From JAGQKC01 sp965223675 (GTDB taxonomy: Bacteria; Nitrospirota; Nitrospiria; Nitrospirales; UBA8639), in NCBI GenBank assembly GCA_965223675.1, contig OZ245013.1:2790001-2854000 (forward strand): 64,000 nucleotides of DNA. Reading direction: 5' to 3'. Of this stretch, positions 25,123-34,911 are shown one piece after another; the first letter of the stretch is position 1, and the number at the start of each line of letters is the position of its first letter. The notes under the pieces are model-generated. The model saw nothing but the letters and a program-made list of their open reading frames with translations, was not told the origin of the DNA and ran no database searches. Position numbers and translations under genes: made by a program.

Positions 25123-25602
25123 TTAGCGGTCATTCACATCAACAACCCGATAAGCCCACTCAGGCTGGCCTTGCAAGTTCATGGAGGTAGAAAAAGGAAC
25201 AGAAACTTGAAAGTCCCTCGCCTGACCAGGAGGAACCTCCATAGAAACACGTCCTTTCTCTTGCGCAACAACTTGGCAATTGCCCTCTTTGCAATCTCTT
25301 ACGGTAACTTCAAATACTATCTGATGCAGAGGATTATCAAGAGAATGGTTGTGGATCCTCCCATTGACTACATATGATCTGGCGTTTAACCCTGGCTTCG
25401 ATCTCATGCCTTGAAGCTCAACTTGTGTAAGAGGAAAATTCAAATGAGCACGTTCTCTTTCACGGTTATCAAACCAAATAATCATGACAATGATACTTAA
25501 CACGATCCCTAACGTGACCCATAAAGCACGACGAAACTTTGGAAGAAAAAAGACCGCCAAAATTAAAATGAGAATAACTATAAGAATTATGATTCGGAGC
25601 AT
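25123..25602 (-). CDS. Membrane-anchored protein of unknown function
   Basis: 159 residues. Two closely spaced N-terminal hydrophobic helices (about 2-20 and 26-44) are followed by a strand-rich domain of about 100 residues: VVNGRIHNHSLDNPLHQIVFEVTVRDC, CQVVAQEKGRVSMEVPPGQARDF. That layout, a tethered immunoglobulin-like domain, resembles FxLYD-type secreted domains. It has two cysteines that could pair. It stands alone; no function is proposed. Confidence 0.65.
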   Translation of the reverse strand: MLRIIILIVILILILAVFFLPKFRRALWVTLGIVLSIIVMIIWFDNRERERAHLNFPLTQVELQGMRSKPGLNARSYVVNGRIHNHSLDNPLHQIVFEVTVRDCKEGNCQVVAQEKGRVSMEVPPGQARDFQVSVPFSTSMNLQGQPEWAYRVVDVNDR

Positions 25603-25719
25603 AGGTCACTATTTCTAGATTGATGTAAATTCAATGCAGTCTTTCTTAGATATTCTCCGGCTAACCTCATTCATGTCTATCGTCTGATACTCTTAAAAAA
25701 CTATAAGGAGACATTCGTC

Positions 25720-26544
25720 ATGATAGATCTTTCCTCAGAATTGAACACCGCATCTCATTTGGCAAGAGATGCCGGTAAACTTATTATGAAGATCTATCAG
25801 TCTGACTTCTCAGTAGCATATAAAGGCCCCTCTGACCCGGTCACTGAGGCAGATCAGCAGGCCAATACCATCATTGTTAAGGGACTCAAACTACAATTTC
25901 CGCATGATGTCATCATTGCGGAAGAGAGTCTTCCCCCAACCAACCTTTCACCGACGGGCCGGGTCTGGTATGTGGACCCTCTAGATGGCACCAAAGAATT
26001 TATCGGCAAAAATGGAGAGTTCTCGGTCATGATCGGTCTCGCGATTGACGGCCATGCCAAACTTGGCATAGTCTATAACCCTGACCAAGACATCCTCTAT
26101 TCAGGACTCACTGGGCAGGAAGCGTGGATGGAAACAACTCAAGGCCGAACTCCACTCAAGGCTTCCACTATCCAACAACCACAATCCCTTACTCTGATTG
26201 TTTCACGCTCCCATCGAAATCCCCATATCGATGCGATTAAGGACCACATCGGCATGACTCAAGAATTTGCCTGTGGAAGTGTCGGTTTGAAAATTGGCAG
26301 CATCGCCCGTCGTGACGCAGATGTATACATTGAACCTGGCCCCTTTACGAGCCTGTGGGATGCTTGTGCTCCAGAGGCCATCATTCGTGGAGCAGGTGGA
26401 CGATTTACCAACATCTATGGGGAACCAATCCTGTACGGTCATGATACCTTAAAAAATACGAAAGGTCTTGTCGCCACCAATGGGGTCTGCCACGATCACG
26501 TCATACGATCCATTAGCTCCATCACCGAGCAAATTCGCGGTTGA
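25720..26544 (+). CDS. cysQ: 3'(2'),5'-bisphosphate nucleotidase CysQ-like (inositol monophosphatase fold)
   Basis: A 274-residue Mg-dependent, Li-sensitive phosphatase that hydrolyses 3'-phosphoadenosine 5'-phosphate made in sulfur assimilation. Motifs: AEESL (first metal Glu), VDPLDGTKEF (metal Asp pair) and SLWDACAPEAIIRGAGG (C-terminal metal Asp). The KEFIGKNGEFSVMIG run fits CysQ rather than SuhB. The ribosome site is AAGGAG. It stands before trmFO but is probably a separate unit. Confidence 0.88.
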   Translation: MIDLSSELNTASHLARDAGKLIMKIYQSDFSVAYKGPSDPVTEADQQANTIIVKGLKLQFPHDVIIAEESLPPTNLSPTGRVWYVDPLDGTKEFIGKNGEFSVMIGLAIDGHAKLGIVYNPDQDILYSGLTGQEAWMETTQGRTPLKASTIQQPQSLTLIVSRSHRNPHIDAIKDHIGMTQEFACGSVGLKIGSIARRDADVYIEPGPFTSLWDACAPEAIIRGAGGRFTNIYGEPILYGHDTLKNTKGLVATNGVCHDHVIRSISSITEQIRG

Positions 26545-26616
26545 CAGGTTTTTTGCACGACTCTTAAAATTCACTTCCTTTTTATTCATCGACGTTCATT
26601 CCAATTCTTAGCGAAT

Positions 26617-27933
26617 ATGCGAGACGATATCGCGATTATCGGAGGCGGTTTGGCCGGTTCTGAAGCGGCGTGGCAAGCGGCAAATCAAGGAGCCAAAGTT
26701 ACCCTCTACGAAATGCGTCCGAAAGAGGGAACCGCCGCTCACAAGACTGACTATCTGGCTGAAATTGTCTGCTCGAATTCCCTTGGCTCCAATGACTCTC
26801 TGAGCGCTCCAGGTATCCTCAAAGAAGAAATGCGGAAGCTTAATTCCTTGATCATTCGCAAGGCCGACGAAGCACGAGTCCCTGCTGGCTCAGCACTGGC
26901 TGTTGATCGCGATCAATTTGCTCTAGGCGTCACACAAGCCCTAGAAAGTCATCCCAATGTCAGAATTCTCAGAGAGGAAATAACTGATGTTCCTGAGGAT
27001 ACGATATGCATTATTGCCACCGGCCCACTCACATCAAACACTCTCTCCAATTCAATCAGTGAACTCACACATTCCCAAAACCTCTACTTCTTCGATGCCA
27101 TCGCACCGATTATTGATACCGACTCCATCGACATGACAAAGGTGTTTCGTGCTTCTCGATACGATAAGGGCACAGCTGATTATTTGAATTGTCCGATGGA
27201 TCGTGAAACGTATGATCGTTTTTACGATGCCTTAACTCTAGCTGATCGGGTGCAATCGAAGGATTTTGAAAAGATTCCGTATTTTGAAGGCTGCCTTCCC
27301 GTTGAAGTGATGGCTGAACGCGGACGGCAAACATTACTCTTTGGTCCTCTCAAACCAGTCGGGCTCATTGATCCACACACTGGAAAGCGTCCGTACGCCG
27401 TGTTACAACTACGGCCAGAAAATCTCCATGGCTCCTGCTATAATATGGTGGGTTTTCAAACGAAACTCACCTATCCCGAACAAAAGAAGGTCTTTCGGAT
27501 GATCCCAGGCCTCGAAGAGGCTGAATTTCTACGTTGCGGAAGTATTCATCGCAATACCTTCATCAACTCACCAGATCTGATAAAAGACACCTTGCAACTC
27601 AAAGCTCAGCAACAGACATTCTTTGCAGGTCAACTCATTGGAGTGGAAGGGTATGTTGAAGCGGCCGCGAGCGGAGGAATCGCTGGAATCCATGCTGCCA
27701 AAGCCCTCTCTGGTCAACCCATTCTGCCCCCACCAGAGACGACAGCCCATGGGGCGTTGATCAAATACATCACCACGTCGGACCCAAAGTATTTTCAACC
27801 CATCAATACTAATTTTGGACTATTTCCACCTCTTCCTGCCCCGATTCGAGACAAACAAGAAAAACGAAAGAAAATTCAACAACGAGCGGGAGAAGAATTT
27901 CGAGAATGGATGACGCGATCAGGGCTTTCGTGA
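26617..27933 (+). CDS. trmFO: Folate-dependent tRNA (uracil-54-C5)-methyltransferase TrmFO
   Basis: A 438-residue FAD enzyme that makes ribothymidine-54 in tRNA from methylene-tetrahydrofolate. It has the dinucleotide fold IIGGGLAGSEAAW, the CSNSLGSND segment and FAGQLIGVEGYVEAAASGG. It overlaps xerC by 28 bases. The gene order trmFO-xerC-hslV-hslU matches gid-codV-clpQ-clpY of Bacillus. Confidence 0.94.
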   Translation: MRDDIAIIGGGLAGSEAAWQAANQGAKVTLYEMRPKEGTAAHKTDYLAEIVCSNSLGSNDSLSAPGILKEEMRKLNSLIIRKADEARVPAGSALAVDRDQFALGVTQALESHPNVRILREEITDVPEDTICIIATGPLTSNTLSNSISELTHSQNLYFFDAIAPIIDTDSIDMTKVFRASRYDKGTADYLNCPMDRETYDRFYDALTLADRVQSKDFEKIPYFEGCLPVEVMAERGRQTLLFGPLKPVGLIDPHTGKRPYAVLQLRPENLHGSCYNMVGFQTKLTYPEQKKVFRMIPGLEEAEFLRCGSIHRNTFINSPDLIKDTLQLKAQQQTFFAGQLIGVEGYVEAAASGGIAGIHAAKALSGQPILPPPETTAHGALIKYITTSDPKYFQPINTNFGLFPPLPAPIRDKQEKRKKIQQRAGEEFREWMTRSGLS

Positions 27934-28856
27934 CGTATTTGGATATTGAACGAGGGGCGTCTCGGGAGACCATTCGCAACTATCATTCCGATCTGCGTCA
28001 ATTTCTGATTTTTCTTAAAACCGTCTCCATCTCAACAACCGAAAAATCTCTGACTCCCGCATCAGTTGATGTCCTGACCATACGGAGTTTTTTAAGATGG
28101 CGTGATGAAAAAAAAGATAAAAAATCTTCACTGGCTCGAAAACTGGCTACCCTCAAGAGTTTTTACAAATTCTTGATTCATGATGGGAGGGTAGAAACTA
28201 ATCCAGCCGCACAAGTCCGATCGCCTCGACAACCGCAGCGTTTACCCAAAGTCCTGACCAAGGACGAGGCGTCGACACTCATGGAAGCTCCTGAAGGCAC
28301 AAATCTCACGGGTACAAGAGATCGGGCAATTCTCGAAACACTCTACTCTACTGGAGCCCGCGTCAGCGAGTTAGTGGGATTGGATTGGGATGACCTCAAC
28401 CTTCAATCCGGCATCGCGCGGTTGCGAGGAAAAGGAAGGAAAGAGCGAATCGTGCCAATTGGCGATGTGGCCATCCGAGCCGTACAAGACTACCGTGACC
28501 AATATAAACTGAAGATGCAAGACACCCCAAAGAATGAGAAAAAAAAGAATCGGGCCATCGAAGACAATGCTCTGTTCAAAAACACTCGAGGCGAACGTTT
28601 ATCCAGTCGAAGCGTAGAACGAATCGTGAAAAAGTTCTCTCAACGACTGCCAAATGGCGCCGTTGCGCCACACACGTTGCGGCATTCCTTCGCCACACAT
28701 CTCCTCGACGAAGGAGCAGACCTTCGTGTCATACAAGAATTATTGGGACACGAGTCACTGGCGACCACCCAAAAATATACACACGTCGCCACTGATCGTT
28801 TAATGGAAGTCTACGATCGCGCTCACCCACGAGCGCAACAGATGCGAAAGAAATAA
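27906..28856 (+). CDS. xerC: Tyrosine recombinase XerC
   Basis: A 316-residue site-specific recombinase that resolves chromosome dimers at dif. The catalytic residues are R152 (GARVSELVGL), K176, H266-x2-R269 (HTLRHSFATHLL), H292 and nucleophile Y301. The N-terminal SAM-like domain is complete. The conserved trmFO-hslVU neighbourhood points to the housekeeping XerC role, not a phage integrase. Confidence 0.92.
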   Translation: MDDAIRAFVTYLDIERGASRETIRNYHSDLRQFLIFLKTVSISTTEKSLTPASVDVLTIRSFLRWRDEKKDKKSSLARKLATLKSFYKFLIHDGRVETNPAAQVRSPRQPQRLPKVLTKDEASTLMEAPEGTNLTGTRDRAILETLYSTGARVSELVGLDWDDLNLQSGIARLRGKGRKERIVPIGDVAIRAVQDYRDQYKLKMQDTPKNEKKKNRAIEDNALFKNTRGERLSSRSVERIVKKFSQRLPNGAVAPHTLRHSFATHLLDEGADLRVIQELLGHESLATTQKYTHVATDRLMEVYDRAHPRAQQMRKK

Positions 28857-28882
28857 AAGACCCATCGTTAAAAAGGATACCA

Positions 28883-29425
28883 ATGCCTATAAAAATTAGA
28901 TCAACGACGATTCTGTGTGTTCGGAAAGATACACACCTCGCTATGGGTTGTGACGGTCAAGTCACCGTGGGCACGACCGTCATGAAGAGCAATGCCAAAA
29001 AACTTCGCAAGATGCACAATAACGAGGTACTCGCTGGCTTTGCCGGCGCAACAGCTGACGCATTTACGCTCTTTGAAAAGTTTGATTCCAAACTAGAGGA
29101 ATATCGAGGCAACTTGACACGCGCCGCCGTCGAATTGGCCAAAGACTGGCGAACGGATCGCATACTTCGTCGATTAGAGGCCTTGCTCACCGTAGCCAAC
29201 CGCGAACATTCTTTCATTATTTCGGGCACCGGTGACGTTGTCGAACCTGAAGATGGTATCATGGCCATTGGTTCGGGAGGGTCCTATGCATTAGCCGCCG
29301 CACGTGCGCTCATCGCCCACTCTTCTCTCGGACCCAAGCAAATTGTCGAGCATGCCATGGGAATTGCTGCCTCTATTGACATCTACACGAACCAAAATAT
29401 CATTATTGAGGAATTGACGGTGTAA
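28883..29425 (+). CDS. hslV: ATP-dependent protease peptidase subunit HslV
   Basis: A 180-residue proteasome-like threonine peptidase. After processing the N-terminus would be Thr8 in RSTTILCVRKD. The AMGCDGQVT and GSGGSYALAAARALI signatures are present. It is followed four bases later by hslU. Confidence 0.95.
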   Translation: MPIKIRSTTILCVRKDTHLAMGCDGQVTVGTTVMKSNAKKLRKMHNNEVLAGFAGATADAFTLFEKFDSKLEEYRGNLTRAAVELAKDWRTDRILRRLEALLTVANREHSFIISGTGDVVEPEDGIMAIGSGGSYALAAARALIAHSSLGPKQIVEHAMGIAASIDIYTNQNIIIEELTV

Positions 29426-29429
29426 TATC

Positions 29430-30830
29430 ATGGACCAAGAAACAACGCAGACTCCGAGCCGACTTGATGGCCTCACACCGAGGCAGATCGTGGATGAACT
29501 TGACCGATACGTGATTGGCCAACGTGATGCGAAACGCATGGTCGCCATTGCACTGCGAAATCGGTGGAGAAGACAGCAATTAAGCCCTGAGCTTCGAGAA
29601 GAGATTTACCCAAAAAACATCATCATGATTGGACCCACCGGGGTTGGAAAAACAGAAATTTCTCGTCGTTTAGCCAAGCTCGATGATGCGCCGTTCATCA
29701 AAATTGAGGCCTCAAAATTTACAGAAGTTGGATATGTGGGACGAGATGTCGAATCACTAATCCGTGATCTGACGGAACTGTCGGTCAATATGGTCAAAAC
29801 ACGCTACCTGGACCAAGTTCAAAAGAAAGCAGAAGATATGGCCGAGGAACGGATTCTCGACCTGCTGCTTCCACCAACTGGCACACCTCAATCATCGACA
29901 CAGAAAACCAAAGATACTGATGATGATCCGTCTAGTAGATTTGACTCCGCTGACGATACGAGACAGAAACTCCGCAAGCAATTGAGAGAAGGCAAACTTG
30001 ACCATCGCCATGTCGAGCTTGAAGTGAAGGAACGAGGTCTCCCTGTCGGCATTATCTCGAATATTGGAGGCATGGAAGATCTCGAGAATAATTTGCGTGA
30101 TATGTTGGGAGGCTTGATGCCGGGGAAAAGCAAGAATCGTCGGATGAAAGTGCCTGAAGCCTTGAAAGTGCTCGCTCAAGAAGAAGCTCAAAAGCTCATT
30201 GACATGGACGAAGTGACTAAAGAGGCCATCGATAAAACGGAACAATCGGGCATTGTCTTTTTAGATGAAATTGACAAGATTGCCGGGCGAGAAAAAAGTA
30301 CAGGACCGGATATCTCTCGGGAAGGCGTTCAAAGGGACCTGCTTCCAATCGTAGAAGGCTCGACTGTCAACACGAAGTATGGCCCCGTTCGCACAGACCA
30401 TATCTTGTTTGTTGCCGCAGGCGCATTTCATGTCTCCAAACCAGCTGATCTTATCCCTGAACTTCAAGGACGCTTCCCGATCCGCGTCGAGCTGGAAGCG
30501 TTGACGAGAGAAGATCTCATTCGCATTCTGACGGAACCCAAAAACGCCTTAGTCAAGCAGTATCAAGCCCTTATGAATACAGAAGGGGTGACGCTTGATT
30601 TTACCGATGATGGCATTCAGGAGATCGCAGCCACAGCGGTGGAGGTCAATGATCGAACCGAAAACATCGGAGCACGAAGATTGTTCACCATCGTCGAGCG
30701 ACTCTTAGAAGAGGTCTCGTTTGAAGCACAAGAACTCACCGACAAAAAAGTGGTCGTTGATGCTCCGTATGTTCAAAAACATCTTAGCGGTATCGTCAAA
30801 GACCAAGATCTCAGTCGGTTCATTCTGTAG
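29430..30830 (+). CDS. hslU: ATP-dependent protease ATPase subunit HslU
   Basis: A 466-residue AAA+ unfoldase that feeds HslV. It has Walker A GPTGVGKT (68-75), the pore motif GYVGRDVES, the inserted I domain (about 140-260), Walker B VFLDEIDKIAG and the C-terminal DLSRFIL that docks into HslV. It is complete and of standard length. Confidence 0.95.
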   Translation: MDQETTQTPSRLDGLTPRQIVDELDRYVIGQRDAKRMVAIALRNRWRRQQLSPELREEIYPKNIIMIGPTGVGKTEISRRLAKLDDAPFIKIEASKFTEVGYVGRDVESLIRDLTELSVNMVKTRYLDQVQKKAEDMAEERILDLLLPPTGTPQSSTQKTKDTDDDPSSRFDSADDTRQKLRKQLREGKLDHRHVELEVKERGLPVGIISNIGGMEDLENNLRDMLGGLMPGKSKNRRMKVPEALKVLAQEEAQKLIDMDEVTKEAIDKTEQSGIVFLDEIDKIAGREKSTGPDISREGVQRDLLPIVEGSTVNTKYGPVRTDHILFVAAGAFHVSKPADLIPELQGRFPIRVELEALTREDLIRILTEPKNALVKQYQALMNTEGVTLDFTDDGIQEIAATAVEVNDRTENIGARRLFTIVERLLEEVSFEAQELTDKKVVVDAPYVQKHLSGIVKDQDLSRFIL

Positions 30831-30988
30831 AATTCAGCACAATCATCATCGCCAAAGGCGTACAAATTAAATTGAGCTGTTTAAAAACACCTCGTCTCAT
30901 AAATTTCATTTTTAGGCTGCATGATCACTGGTGCATAACATCATAAGAACGCATCGCAGATCGTATCCTGAACATTCCGCTAGGCCAT

Positions 30989-31882
30989 ATGGAAAGACTC
31001 ATTAAAAAAGCCGATATCCTCGTCGAGGCGCTCCCCTATATCCGAACCTTTGCGGGAAAGACGATTGTGATCAAGTATGGAGGGGCAGCCATGACGCAGG
31101 ACAACCTGAAAGAAGGGTTTGCCGAGGATGTCGTCCTACTCAAGTATGTCGGGCTCAACCCAGTAGTCATTCATGGAGGGGGACCACAAATCAACTCCAT
31201 GCTCGACAAATTGAACATTAAGCCCAAGTTTGTTAACGGTGTCAGGGTCACAGACCAAGCCACGATGGATGTTGTCGAAATGGTGCTCGGTGGGAAAATC
31301 AATAAAGAAATCGTCAGCATGCTCAATCAACATGGAGGCAAAGCCGTTGGACTTACAGGCAAAGATGGACGACTATTCTTGACAAAACCATTTAACGCAA
31401 AAGCTTTAGTCCACAAACTCTCTGGCGGAACAGACACCCCAGAAGATCACGACTATGGGTTAGTGGGAGAAGTGGATAAAGTTGATGCACAACTTATCGT
31501 GAAGCTCCAAGAAGAGAACTTCATTCCGGTGATTGCACCCATTGGCGTTGACAAAAAAGGGAAAACACACAACATCAACGCCGATCTTGTCGCTGGCAGC
31601 GTGGCTGGTGCCCTGCGTGCTGAGAAGCTGTTAGTCCTGAGCGACATCAAAGGCATTCGCGATGCGGAGAATCATCACGTCCCGACGCTATCACGAAAAG
31701 ATACGGAGCGAATGGTCAAAAAAAAGACCATCAACGAAGGCATGCTACCAAAGGTCCATGCCTGTCTCACTGCTTTGGATGGTGGAGTGCACAAAGCCCA
31801 CATTATCGACGGGCGCATTCCTCATGCTATCTTGCTAGAGATCTTTACCGATAAAGGTATCGGCACGGAAATCGTGGCCTGA
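30989..31882 (+). CDS. argB: Acetylglutamate kinase ArgB
   Basis: A 297-residue amino-acid kinase of arginine synthesis that phosphorylates N-acetylglutamate. Motifs: IKYGGAAM (phosphate loop), VVIHGGGPQIN, KVHACLTALDGGVHKAHIIDGR. Transcribed 160 bases after hslU. A split repeat-family B element begins directly after its stop. Confidence 0.94.
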   Translation: MERLIKKADILVEALPYIRTFAGKTIVIKYGGAAMTQDNLKEGFAEDVVLLKYVGLNPVVIHGGGPQINSMLDKLNIKPKFVNGVRVTDQATMDVVEMVLGGKINKEIVSMLNQHGGKAVGLTGKDGRLFLTKPFNAKALVHKLSGGTDTPEDHDYGLVGEVDKVDAQLIVKLQEENFIPVIAPIGVDKKGKTHNINADLVAGSVAGALRAEKLLVLSDIKGIRDAENHHVPTLSRKDTERMVKKKTINEGMLPKVHACLTALDGGVHKAHIIDGRIPHAILLEIFTDKGIGTEIVA

Positions 31883-31883
31883 T

Positions 31884-32375
31884 GGGAAATGTTGAAAAAA
31901 GCCGCCAGCAGCGTTCTCGCCCTCTCGCCGCTTGAATCTGATATGGCTCGGGAGAAGGACACCAGCGCAGAGACGATTATAAGCTTTGCGTATGCGTGGT
32001 ACCGATTCGCGAGAGCTCCGTGCTCACGTCGAGAACGCATCCCTGTCTGACTTCGGAAGGTCACCGCATGCTCCTTGCGCTGTAGGACAGTGACCCATCG
32101 GAGGATTCTTGAATCGGCCCGAGCCAGTACGCTCCGCGCATCCCTTGGGCACCTGTATCGGAATCCCAAGGGCCAGAGGATTTCAGCCATTGATGAAAGG
32201 CCCTATAGCCAAGGAACCCCAAACAATCGTGCTCAAGAGGCGTGGCCTTGAACACGTGGCTTGGATGAGGCATACATCATTATGAAGTCAATTTCCCCCT
32301 CGAGTGCTGCCCCCATACAGGGTGTGCCATCGTAGGTGTTCAAGCCTTGCTGGATGGACTTTTTTGAACATTTCC
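31884..32375. repeat. Intergenic repeat, family B, ends 490 bp apart with internal cargo
   Basis: The left end GGAAATGTTGAAAAAAGCCG (from about 31884) and the right end CTTTTTTGAACATTTCC (to 32375) are mirror images and share the AAA variant (GGAAATGTT), unlike the compact copy's GGATGTT. The inner GCCAGCAGCGTTCTCGCCCT and CTTGCTGGATGG arms also match the family. About 430 bases lie between. On the minus strand they show short out-of-frame coding-like pieces (HVFKATPLEHDCLGFLGYRA, GTPCMGAALEGEIDF) that I cannot assign. It reads as a MITE that captured, or was interrupted by, now-decayed DNA. Confidence 0.6.
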
Positions 32376-32452
32376 TCCCGCCGCGCTGCAGTCGATGAGT
32401 TAACGAAGATTTATGCGCCATTGGCCTGAAATATTCAGCAGTCTCTGATGTT

Positions 32453-33085
32453 ATGAAGCTGGTCAAAAAATCTTCCGCCGGTACAACCACAACGTCACAA
32501 GCCAATCTGCAACCAGATAAAAAATCTGCCCTCATCCTGATCCATCTGCAAAATGATTTTTTCCCTGGCGGAGCATTACCCGTGGAAAGTGGTGACCAGA
32601 TTCTTCCGAAGATTAATCAATATATTGCCTTCTTTCAGCATCAAGGAGCTTCAGTCATGGCTACGCGCGATTGGCATCCACCTAACCACTGTTCGTTTAA
32701 TGAACAAGGCGGTCCATGGCCACCTCATTGCGTGCAAGGATCACGTGGGGCCCAGTTTCATGCAGACTTGCATCTTCCCAACGGCAGCTTGATCATTTCA
32801 GGGGCAACGAATCCTAAGAAAGATATTCATTCAGGGTTTGATGGAACGTCACTGGCAGATTATCTCGAAGACCAAGATGCCAAAACTATTTATATTGTCG
32901 GTCTGGCCACGGATTATTGGGTCAAGCAGACAGCGTTAGACGGTCTGAAGCTGGGGTTGCGTGTAGTGGTGTTGGAAGATGCCACCCACGGCGTCAATCT
33001 CAAGCCAGAGGATTCTGAACAAGCCCTTCAAGAAATGACCACGGCTGGAGCCATTCGTGCGACAGCAAAAGATTTGAGTATGTAA
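32453..33085 (+). CDS. Nicotinamidase-like protein lacking all three catalytic residues
   Basis: A 210-residue isochorismatase-superfamily protein most like nicotinamidase PncA. The metal-site residues remain (RDWHPPNHCSF and WPPHCVQGS), as do GGALPV and GFDGTSLADYL. The catalytic triad does not: Asp is His (LIHLQNDF instead of VDVQNDF), Lys is missing (SGATNPKKD instead of KGTNP) and the nucleophile Cys is Trp (GLATDYWVKQTALDG instead of ATDYCV). It has an extra 20-residue N-terminus. It is probably a pseudoenzyme; a decayed second copy of its tail lies at 34912. Confidence 0.78.
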   Translation: MKLVKKSSAGTTTTSQANLQPDKKSALILIHLQNDFFPGGALPVESGDQILPKINQYIAFFQHQGASVMATRDWHPPNHCSFNEQGGPWPPHCVQGSRGAQFHADLHLPNGSLIISGATNPKKDIHSGFDGTSLADYLEDQDAKTIYIVGLATDYWVKQTALDGLKLGLRVVVLEDATHGVNLKPEDSEQALQEMTTAGAIRATAKDLSM

Positions 33086-33329
33086 CTAACGACCCTGTAG
33101 TTCTATCGCTCACGATGTTTTCGTCTGACCCTGCACAAAGCGAGTATGTGTAGGTTCTCCCATAATTCACGATTACCTCACTCAAGTCTCTAGAAACACA
33201 CCAACTGAACACGCCTATTGCCAGAATTTTGTTGGCACCCAATGTAACATAGACGTAACATTATTGACCTCTTCGCGTAACAATGAAGGGCTATGCTTCG
33301 TACTTAGAATGCGTTGGAGATTTGAAAAG

Positions 33330-34187
33330 ATGAGTAGATGTATTCAATGGTCGTTACTACTTGCCCTTTTGGGAAGTCATGTTGGGTGTGTCGATCTGCA
33401 TTCAAGGTATGCGGTTTCAGACCTCGCGGCTGACGCCTTTACTCAAGGAAAGAAACATTTTCATTCTGGACGGTTAGATGAAGCTGAAGCAATCTTTTCA
33501 AAGGCTCTGTATCAATACCCGAATCATCACGTGCTCTTGAATGCCCGAGGATATGTCTATGCTAAGCAAGGGCAATGGCATAAAGCGATTAAAGACCTGA
33601 CGCAAGCTGTCAGCCTGGCCCCCCAAAACCTTTTCTATGTAGAGAATCTCGGAACCGCTTATTTGGAGGCCGGACATCCCCAGAAGGCCTTCCAACAGTT
33701 TTCGGAAGTTCTACAACATTCTCCAGATTCTCCTCAAACATTGAACCACCGTGGGTTAGCCTTGAATCGACTGGCACGATATCAAGAAGCAATAAAAGAT
33801 TTTTCAAAAGCTTTAGCACTCGTTAACCACAAGTCAGAGATCTACCTTAATCGTGCTGTCGCTAACATCAAGACAGGGTATAGAAAGGCAGCGAAAAAAG
33901 ATCTTGATGAAGCGATCAAACTCAATGATACGCTTCACCAAGCTTACGAAAGTCGTGGACTGCTCGCGTTGATGAATGGCGATTCTGAATTAGCTATTCA
34001 GGACTTCACCAAAGCCATTCGCCTCGGAGCCAATGGAGGGTTAGTTCACTATAATCGAGGCCTGGCTCTCGCCCTGGCTGGCGACAAAGTCAAAGCCAAA
34101 GATGAATATCGCCTAGCTTGTCAACGAGAAGTGGTTCAAGCATGCGGCAAGACTCAAATTCCTACACAGGTACATCACCAACTGTAA
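33330..34187 (+). CDS. TPR-repeat lipoprotein
   Basis: About 285 residues. The ATG at 33330 is chosen (GGAGATTTGAAAAG ahead), giving a lipoprotein signal peptide with SHVGC at the cleavage site. It is followed by about six tetratricopeptide repeats (for example HKAIKDLTQAVSLAPQNLFY, AFQQFSEVLQHSPDSPQT, AIQDFTKAIRLGANGG). TPR proteins scaffold other proteins, here at the outer membrane or in the periplasm. The partner is unknown. Confidence 0.8.
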   Translation: MSRCIQWSLLLALLGSHVGCVDLHSRYAVSDLAADAFTQGKKHFHSGRLDEAEAIFSKALYQYPNHHVLLNARGYVYAKQGQWHKAIKDLTQAVSLAPQNLFYVENLGTAYLEAGHPQKAFQQFSEVLQHSPDSPQTLNHRGLALNRLARYQEAIKDFSKALALVNHKSEIYLNRAVANIKTGYRKAAKKDLDEAIKLNDTLHQAYESRGLLALMNGDSELAIQDFTKAIRLGANGGLVHYNRGLALALAGDKVKAKDEYRLACQREVVQACGKTQIPTQVHHQL

Positions 34188-34209
34188 TATTTACTCTTAT
34201 TCCTCAAAT

Positions 34210-34252
34210 TAAAAAGTCCCTGCCAAGCCAAAAACATTGGCTTCGGCAGGGA
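34210..34252 (-). terminator. Terminator of the Slp-like gene
   Basis: On the minus strand GTCCCTGCCGAAGCC, a loop and GGCTTGGCAGGGAC are followed by TTTTT. A long GC-rich stem between the converging TPR and Slp genes. Confidence 0.8.
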
Positions 34253-34277
34253 CGGAGACTATTTAACCTGCGAGCAC

Positions 34278-34811
34278 TTAGATTTCGGAGCAATATGTCT
34301 CTTCGACAGGATAGGAGTACTCACTATACTCTTGAGAATCAATTTCGCTGTCTCCAGTCTTCCATACGTGAAGACAGCGAGCCGCGATATATGGGAGAGA
34401 TTGAGAAGACTCTCTGAATGCAGTCATTCGTTGAGACTCCTCTTTTTCTCCTACCACAAGAAATTTATTCCCGTGCGTCATCCCGTCTGGATCCAATTTT
34501 CCAGGATAGAAGAGGACAAATCGACCAGGAGTGCCCGTCATTGCATCAGAGGGACCTAGATATTCAGCGTCAGGATATGGCAACCATTCGGCCGTCACTA
34601 TAGTTCCTTCAGCTGTCGCTTCAACGCCAACGATACGTCCCGCCAGTTTTATAGCTCGCCCTTGAAACACATCCGGTTGCGCCGTCAACACACCAAAATC
34701 CGACTCTGACTTTATAGCTTGACTTCCATTCATAGGAAAAGGAGACGTATGGGTGCAACCCAAAAGAAACATCAACAACATAGCAGTGGATAGAATCATT
34801 GTACTTCGCAT
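34278..34811 (-). CDS. Slp-family outer-membrane lipoprotein
   Basis: A 177-residue lipoprotein with signal peptide and lipobox FLLGC (C19). The body follows the Slp pattern: a PDVFQGRAIKLAGRIVGVEAT strand-rich start, EWLPYPDAEYLGPSDAMTGTPGRF and GKLDPDGMTHGNKFLVVGE. Slp proteins are starvation- or stress-linked outer-membrane lipoproteins; the exact role is unknown. Transcribed opposite to the TPR gene. Confidence 0.8.
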   Translation of the reverse strand: MRSTMILSTAMLLMFLLGCTHTSPFPMNGSQAIKSESDFGVLTAQPDVFQGRAIKLAGRIVGVEATAEGTIVTAEWLPYPDAEYLGPSDAMTGTPGRFVLFYPGKLDPDGMTHGNKFLVVGEKEESQRMTAFRESSQSLPYIAARCLHVWKTGDSEIDSQEYSEYSYPVEETYCSEI

Positions 34812-34911
34812 GACTCACCTCCAGGGTAGTAATGGATTTATTACCATCATACTTCGTCTGAGAAGCAACCTTCAATTGATGCAGTAAAACTTCACACTTT
34901 TACCTGTGTCG

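Noticed and set aside
27906..28856. Tyrosine recombinase as a phage or island integrase
   Set aside because: The trmFO-xerC-hslV-hslU order is a conserved housekeeping arrangement and no attachment sites are nearby.
32061..32535. Minus-strand frames in the cargo of the split family B element
   Set aside because: They run in two frames, lack ribosome sites and have no recognisable family; they are mentioned only as decayed cargo.
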